The notes beneath the pieces were generated by a model. That model did no database searches. It worked only from the letters and a program-made list of their open reading frames with translations, and was not told the DNA's origin. Positions 59,716 through 64,000 of a DNA stretch of 64,000 nt are shown here, piece after piece (the stretch's first letter is position 1; each line of letters opens with the position of its first letter). The stretch covers positions 62,001-126,000 of the forward strand of contig WGMD01000026.1 in NCBI GenBank assembly GCA_016125255.1, in the 5' to 3' direction. The position numbers were made by a program, and so were the translations under genes. Source of the DNA: Planctomycetota bacterium (GTDB lineage: Bacteria; Planctomycetota; Phycisphaerae; Phycisphaerales; Zrk34).

Positions 59716-60120
59716 GCAAGATTCCGCTTGACCCGGACCCGTCAGAGCTGTCGAAGCTTTACGAAAAGAACCTGGTGGAACACGGATTCAAGTGGTCGCC
59801 GGTGAAGGTGTACCGTAAACGGCTCACGGCTACCACCGGGAAGCGCTGGCGAATCAAATTGCAGCTACTTCATCGTGCGGGAGTCGCCGTAGCGGCACCG
59901 CAGAATGTTGCCTTAGTTGCCACATTGTTCGACCCGAAGAAGCAGAAGCCAGTCTACAACGACGTGGTCACGGCGATGAACCGCTCAGGATGGATCAGCC
60001 AGGATCTGCGCGTTGACGAACGAATTCAAGCCCGCACACGCGGTTCAGGGAATGTTTGTCTAATCACATGGCAATGCCCCGCCATGGGCGAGGCGTCTGG
60101 CGACCGGTATGTCAGTCAGT
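59716..60120 (+). pseudogene. 3' fragment of an unrecognised gene
   Basis: An open frame with coding character begins at the junction with the hsdM fragment: IPLDPDPSELSKLYEKNLVE, FKWSPVKVYRKRLTATTGKR, ALVATLFDPKKQKPVYNDVV and NRSGWISQDLRVDERIQAR. It has no start and no in-frame stop before the terminator at 60157, so the end is also damaged. It could be the C-terminus of a defence-type protein, but I cannot name it. Confidence 0.45.
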
Positions 60121-60156
60121 CTTGTATACATAAACTTTCGTCCACAATCGCTAAAA

Positions 60157-60196
60157 AGAAGTCCGGCCCGACGTCTGTCGGGCCGGCTTCTTTTAT
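60157..60196. terminator. Strong intrinsic terminator
   Basis: CCGGCCCGAC-GTCT-GTCGGGCCGG stem extended by AGAAG/CTTCT, followed by TTTTATT on the plus strand and preceded by AAAAAG, so it can work in both directions. Confidence 0.85.
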
Positions 60197-60218
60197 TAAA
60201 ACCAACAATGAGATCATC

Positions 60219-60440
60219 ATGAACCCTTCGAACTCCAAACCACTTGACGTCGACACCAAGTCGCTCGACGCCTTCATCGATCTGCTGGCGCGCTTGATGG
60301 CGCGCCGGCATCGCATGACGTTTGGGCAGCACCCTCAACAGGTGACAAACACACCCGAGCGGCGCAAATCGGCAGACTCCTCGAATCGGATCGTACACGA
60401 GACTTCGGAACATCCCGCTCGACTTGAGCGAGCAGGTTAG
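60219..60440 (+). CDS. Small hypothetical protein
   Basis: 73 aa: the first half is helical (LDAFIDLLARLMARRHRM), the second Ser/Thr/Arg-rich and probably disordered. It starts just after the terminator at ATG 60219; a GAGATCATC stretch gives a weak ribosome site. The opposite strand (about 60274-60495) also has a small open frame beginning MILIPVRRLTRRELRRLG, and only one is likely real. No family is recognised. Confidence 0.4.
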   Translation: MNPSNSKPLDVDTKSLDAFIDLLARLMARRHRMTFGQHPQQVTNTPERRKSADSSNRIVHETSEHPARLERAG

Positions 60441-60554
60441 TACCCAGGCGGCGAAGTTCGCGCCGGGTCAGGCGACGGACGGGGATCAGAATCATCGGGC
60501 GGTCCTTGCGTAGTGTTTGAATCTCTGACGACGCGTGGCATTGAGTTGGAAGTC

Positions 60555-61604
60555 TCAGGCGGCGCCGATCAGCGGACTGGTCAACGTGGAATGCTGACGT
60601 GGCGCGCCCTGCCGCCGCATCACCGGGACCCGCCGGTCGTAGTAGTTGGACAGGAAATTGAAGTGGATCATCCCCACATGACCAACGAGCCGGTAGGGCG
60701 AGGCGTCGAACAGGAATTCGCTTTCCGACTGCGTATCGAGGCACGCCTTCGTGCCTTCAGGCAACGGGCCGTTGAAAAGACGCAGGTCATAGCCGATGGC
60801 GCCATTCACATCGTGGTGGGTGAACTGATCGACGATATCGAGCCGCGCCGCCTGCTTCGCTTGCGGGGTCATCGATCCGATGCCGCGCCAGCCTTCACGC
60901 GGAACGACGTGGGCGATCACGCGACCCTTGTCGACTTCGCAGCCCAGGCGCGGCACCTTGATCTTCGTGCCGGCGGGAAAGACCCACGTGTCGGTCTGGC
61001 CCCCGGAATAGCGAACTTGGATGCTGCGCGACTCCGGATCGCCGGCGGCGAACATGGCTTCCGGGGCGCGCTCGAGCATCAGGGAATCTTCGCCCCGAGC
61101 GACACGCATGAGTGCATCGGTGATCAGCGATTCGTTGAGCTTGATCGAACGCACATCGGTACCTTCCGGGGGCACGGCATAGATCGATGGCAAGGGCGGC
61201 GTCATGCGTTCGAAGCTCTCGCCATGCTCGTGAAGCATGGACATGAGCCAAAGCGCCTGACCCAGCGGGCGCGAACGGTCGAGGCGGCTGTAGATGCCAT
61301 CGTGCCCAGCGAACGTGACGGGGACTGTGCTGGAGCGGACGCGTCCGGCGAAGTCGGCGGCGCCGATCGCCAGACCGAACTGCGGATCGAACTGCCAGTT
61401 GAGTTTGCTCAGGAAAGTGGTCGGACGACCATAACGCTGGCCGCTGCGTGCGACCAAGGTGCGTCCGTCTCGCACATCGACCCACCGGTCCAGCGCGGTC
61501 TGACTTCTACTTCCGGGGTTCGGGGCGGCGGTGTGCTGAAGGGCGACACGCAGAAGCGTGCGGGCTCGGGGAAGGGGCGGAGCGTTTGTGGCTGAGGCGA
61601 TCAT
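60555..61604 (-). CDS. Hypothetical protein of the island, 349 aa
   Basis: A soluble protein with no domain I recognise. Visible stretches include FLSKLNWQFDPQFGLAIGA, GHDGIYSRLDRSRPLGQALW, WVFPAGTKIKVPRLGCEVDK and HVGMIHFNFLSNYYDRRVPV. AGGAG six bases before ATG 61604 makes the start convincing. GC content is like the backbone, so it is not a recent AT-rich arrival. Neighbours are the small ORF and the IS1595-like gene, which points to a mobile-element accessory role, but no function can be given. Confidence 0.72.
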   Translation of the reverse strand: MIASATNAPPLPRARTLLRVALQHTAAPNPGSRSQTALDRWVDVRDGRTLVARSGQRYGRPTTFLSKLNWQFDPQFGLAIGAADFAGRVRSSTVPVTFAGHDGIYSRLDRSRPLGQALWLMSMLHEHGESFERMTPPLPSIYAVPPEGTDVRSIKLNESLITDALMRVARGEDSLMLERAPEAMFAAGDPESRSIQVRYSGGQTDTWVFPAGTKIKVPRLGCEVDKGRVIAHVVPREGWRGIGSMTPQAKQAARLDIVDQFTHHDVNGAIGYDLRLFNGPLPEGTKACLDTQSESEFLFDASPYRLVGHVGMIHFNFLSNYYDRRVPVMRRQGAPRQHSTLTSPLIGAA

Positions 61605-61845
61605 AGGGAGCTCCTGAATGAGGAAGGCGCGGCCGATCCGGCCGTGCCCAGCGCATGGAATATCCCCGGAACATCCGGGGGGGGGATTGAGTGACGAGAT
61701 GAGGTGTGGGGGCGGAACGACTCGCGACGAGCTAGCCGGCGCCGTCACTGGATTGTGACGCGTTGACGCCGATTATTTACTTGGCGACCTGCACGGCGCC
61801 ATGGGTGGTGTTCTACTCACCCGCGTAGCGGCGCATTCGCGTCCG

Positions 61846-62424
61846 TCAACCGGATGTGAATTTGAAATTCTGCTGGCCAACCTGCTCGGCATTGGGCATG
61901 TTCATGGCCTCGGCCAGCACCTGATCCAATTTCAACGGCCACAACGAGATTGGCCTTTCGGTGCTCCGCCTCTGTTGCATCCGCAGTGTGGTTTCCTCGC
62001 GACGCTCGGCGGTTAGCTGGTCGAAAAGCGATTCATCGGGCAGGTCGCTTCGTCCGTATTTGATGATCAGGTTGTCGCGAATTTGCTTGTGGATTCGCCA
62101 CGCGGATTTGTAGGTGATATCGAGCTTCCTTTGTATGTCGCGAGCAGACATCCCGAACGGCCGTATCGTCAGACTATTCAAAACTCGGTACCAGAGCTGA
62201 AGGGGCAACTGACTGTCCTCAAAGATCGTCCCTGTACGCACATTAAAAGTCTTCAGGCAGTCCCGACACATCAGGAGCCCGCGTGAGAATGCTTTGCCTC
62301 TCATCATGTAAACACGATGACTGTTACAACGCGGGCACTTGAGCCCCTGCGACCATCGAATATCTTCGAGGTAAATCCGAATTATTCTTTCCTTCTCCGG
62401 GTCGTAACCAACTCCACGCGGCAT
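61846..62424 (-). CDS. IS1595-type N-terminal domain protein without transposase core
   Basis: 192 aa. Residues 28-60 form a zinc ribbon (CPRC..CRDC) followed by RTGTIFEDSQLPLQLWYRVL and GMSARDIQRKLDITYKSAWR, the DNA-binding half of IS1595/ISXO2-type transposases. The DDE catalytic domain is absent: instead a 60-residue charged tail ends at a normal stop. It may be a truncated transposase or a domesticated DNA-binding protein. Start ATG 62424 opens as usual for the family (PRGVGYDPEKER). Confidence 0.72.
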   Translation of the reverse strand: MPRGVGYDPEKERIIRIYLEDIRWSQGLKCPRCNSHRVYMMRGKAFSRGLLMCRDCLKTFNVRTGTIFEDSQLPLQLWYRVLNSLTIRPFGMSARDIQRKLDITYKSAWRIHKQIRDNLIIKYGRSDLPDESLFDQLTAERREETTLRMQQRRSTERPISLWPLKLDQVLAEAMNMPNAEQVGQQNFKFTSG

Positions 62425-62584
62425 GGTCGGGTACTCCAGCGAAAGGTGATTTACAGAAGTATATACAACGTCCAGCGAGCATTCAAATTGCTACAAGTAT
62501 CATTTATGACTGTATATAGAGATATCTATTAGTTGTTTTTTCTTGTCTGTCTGCCGAGTCGGGAAGGCCTTTCGACGCTTCGTG

Positions 62585-62590
62585 TATACT
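62585..62590 (+). promoter_or_regulatory. Possible -10 box before the excisionase-like gene
   Basis: TGTATACT at 62583-62590 lies about 70 bases before ATG 62662 in an AT-rich gap. No clear -35 hexamer. The gap 62425-62661 also contains TATATA-rich words but no gene. Confidence 0.35.
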
Positions 62591-62661
62591 GGAATCAGGT
62601 AGACATCACATCGCAGAGCCCCATCGCCGGGCCACCCATTTACTGAAGAGAGAAAGTTCCC

Positions 62662-62892
62662 ATGTCCAGCACCGTCAGTGCCCCGAACCGGGAGTTGTTA
62701 GTCGAAGCCGTTGCGGAGCGGTATCCGTTTCTGATCACCTTGGCGCAGGCCGCGGAGATCGCCAGCGCCGAGGTCAGCACCGTCCACGACTGGTCCTCCC
62801 GCAGTTACTTCGACCAGTTCAAGACCGGCAAAGGCCCCGGCGTCCGCCTGATCAACAAGGCGTTCACCCGCTGGCTCGTCGAGCGCAACTAA
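62662..62892 (+). CDS. Small excisionase/helix-turn-helix-like protein
   Basis: 76 aa. A helix-turn-helix-like stretch (LITLAQAAEIASAEVSTVHD) is followed by a wing (FDQFKTGKGPGVRLINKAF) and TRWLVERN. This layout is typical of MerR-like excisionases. GAGAG lies 11 bases upstream of ATG 62662. It precedes the tyrosine integrase by 120 bases on the same strand, which supports a role in element excision control. Confidence 0.65.
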   Translation: MSSTVSAPNRELLVEAVAERYPFLITLAQAAEIASAEVSTVHDWSSRSYFDQFKTGKGPGVRLINKAFTRWLVERN

Positions 62893-63012
62893 TTCACTGA
62901 TTGTTCCCGTCTCCACGTCGCGGCAGTGCAGTTCTGCCATCCCGTGACGGTCTGCGTCTTCGGCTCCCGCCGAAGCGACATCTATCCCATCCCCGCAGGA
63001 AACCCCCACCGT

Positions 63013-64000
63013 ATGAGTCAACACAAGATCGTAGAAGAATTCTGGATCGACGAAGACCACAAGATCAAGGCGATCAAGCGCGCCGGCAGCCCCAACTGGT
63101 ATCTGCAGTACAACCAGCCGGGCATGGGTCAGCGGCGCGAATCGCTCAAGACCCAAAGCAAGAAGGAAGCCCGCACCCGGGGCAACGCCTTCGCCCGAAA
63201 ATTCTCCGAAGGCGACAACACCATTGCCAACAGAGGGCGGCATACCTTACAGGAAGTCTCCACAATGCGCTGTGCGTGGCTTGCCAGCAAGAAGCGCTCA
63301 CCCAAGACCATCAAGGCGGCTGAGCACTTTGTTCGTCAGCTGATGATCTTCCTCCCCCGTGGCGGCGCGACGCCGATACGCGAGTTGACCACCACGACGC
63401 TCGAGGCGTTCGAAGAGAAGCTTCGCACGACCGGCATCCCGGTGCCGTCGCCCGATGGCCGGGGCAAGCGTAAGGCCCGGCCGATGGGCGACAAAGCCCT
63501 CCGCGATGTGATGAAGTTAATTCGGAGTCTCATCCGCTTCGCCGTAAAGCGCGGGATGATCCATATGGATCCCAGCAGCGCCTACACCCTGCCGCTGGCG
63601 TCCGACAAGGACATCGAGGTCTTCAGCGCTGAAGAGTTGAACGGCCTCTATGAGGACCCCGAGCCGTGCATGTCCGACATCTGGCGACTGTTGACGCAGA
63701 CCTGCCTGCGGGTGGGCGAGTTCATGTGGCTGCTCAAGGAAGATGTGATGCTTGACAAGGACGGCGCGCCCGCAGCGCTGCATATCCGCAAGAAGGTCTG
63801 TCCGCAGACCGGTCAGCCATGGAAGCCCAAGCATGGGATTGAACGCGTTGTGTCGCTGACGCCAGATGCCGCGGCGATCGTCGCCTCCGCGCTGAGCAAT
63901 TCGCTCGGTCCGTGGCTCTTCACGGCGCCCGGTGTTCAAAGGTGCCCGTCCGGCAAATGGACCGACAACCGGCTGAGGCGGCGGCTTCACCGCCGACTGA
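63013..64000 (+). CDS. int: Tyrosine recombinase/integrase, 3' end outside the window
   Basis: 329 residues are visible. The N-terminal arm (AIKRAGSPNWYLQYNQPG, KKEARTRGNAFARKF) is basic. A SAM-like core-binding domain spans about 80-190 (SPKTIKAAEHFVRQLMIFLP, VMKLIRSLIRFAVKRGMIHM). The catalytic domain begins with FSAEELNGLYEDP; box I arginine is in TCLRVGEFMWLL at about residue 233 and a beta-hairpin lysine region is IRKKVCPQTGQPWKPKHG. The H-x-x-R and Tyr boxes lie beyond base 64000. It should integrate and excise this island or a neighbour of it. Confidence 0.92.
   Translation, partial: MSQHKIVEEFWIDEDHKIKAIKRAGSPNWYLQYNQPGMGQRRESLKTQSKKEARTRGNAFARKFSEGDNTIANRGRHTLQEVSTMRCAWLASKKRSPKTIKAAEHFVRQLMIFLPRGGATPIRELTTTTLEAFEEKLRTTGIPVPSPDGRGKRKARPMGDKALRDVMKLIRSLIRFAVKRGMIHMDPSSAYTLPLASDKDIEVFSAEELNGLYEDPEPCMSDIWRLLTQTCLRVGEFMWLLKEDVMLDKDGAPAALHIRKKVCPQTGQPWKPKHGIERVVSLTPDAAAIVASALSNSLGPWLFTAPGVQRCPSGKWTDNRLRRRLHRRL

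Noticed and set aside
60274-60495. Minus-strand small ORF starting MILIPVRRLTRRELRRLG
   Set aside because: It overlaps the plus-strand small ORF and has no visible ribosome site; kept only as an alternative in that entry.
1-64000. CRISPR array
   Set aside because: No regularly spaced direct repeats with unique spacers were seen on either strand.

Overview
The window looks like chromosomal DNA of a GC-rich planctomycete, probably class Phycisphaerae. This is inference from gene content: a sulfatase, a kinase with an N-terminal zinc ribbon, an McsA/McsB pair, secreted proteins without recognisable family, an Rnf-like C/D pair, and many short palindromic intergenic repeats. There is no rRNA. 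One tRNA (tRNA-Gln, anticodon CTG) was found.

Positions 1-49.8 kb are a dense backbone with short gaps and mixed strands. In order they hold: MsrB lipoprotein, ferredoxin, fumarase C and a SPOR lipoprotein; acyl-CoA ligase and ThuA; HAD phosphatase, BolA and glutamate dehydrogenase; Hsp20 and an alpha/beta hydrolase, followed by a strong small-RNA candidate on the minus strand; an Rnf C/D-like pair; McsA-McsB with a sugar isomerase; two VOC proteins, an NTF2-like protein, a methyltransferase and DUF2200; tRNA-Gln and ribosomal protein S20; a DtxR/MntR-type regulator; a minus-strand run of PfkB kinase, FlgI-like lipoprotein, SMC, protein kinase and PhyH; guanine deaminase followed by two secreted paralogues and a ThiF/MoeB enzyme; RpoZ with CoaC; a sigma-54 activator; a sulfatase; UbiX; a ParD/ParE module; an NhaD-type antiporter; the translationally coupled queC-queE-queD-queG genes; two secreted or lipidated unknowns; and glycerate kinase.

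Positions 49.8-64 kb are a mosaic accessory island. A large serine recombinase carries one in-frame TGA inside its catalytic domain. Next come a 3' IS3 remnant, an Rhs region with a 5'-truncated core and two complete C-terminal cassettes (near-identical 1.04-kb repeat half, then a variable AT-rich tip, then a small immunity-like gene) plus a fragment of a third, and a 5' IS3 remnant. A piece of hsdM, an unrecognised gene end, an unknown 349-aa protein, a stand-alone IS1595-type N-terminal domain, an excisionase-like protein and a tyrosine integrase running off the window follow.

Two regulatory themes stand out. About ten genes have a -10-like hexamer ending only 5-9 bases before the start codon, which suggests leaderless or nearly leaderless mRNAs. 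Several unrelated intergenic spaces carry the same families of short inverted repeats. All calls come from reading the sequence by eye; no database search was run.
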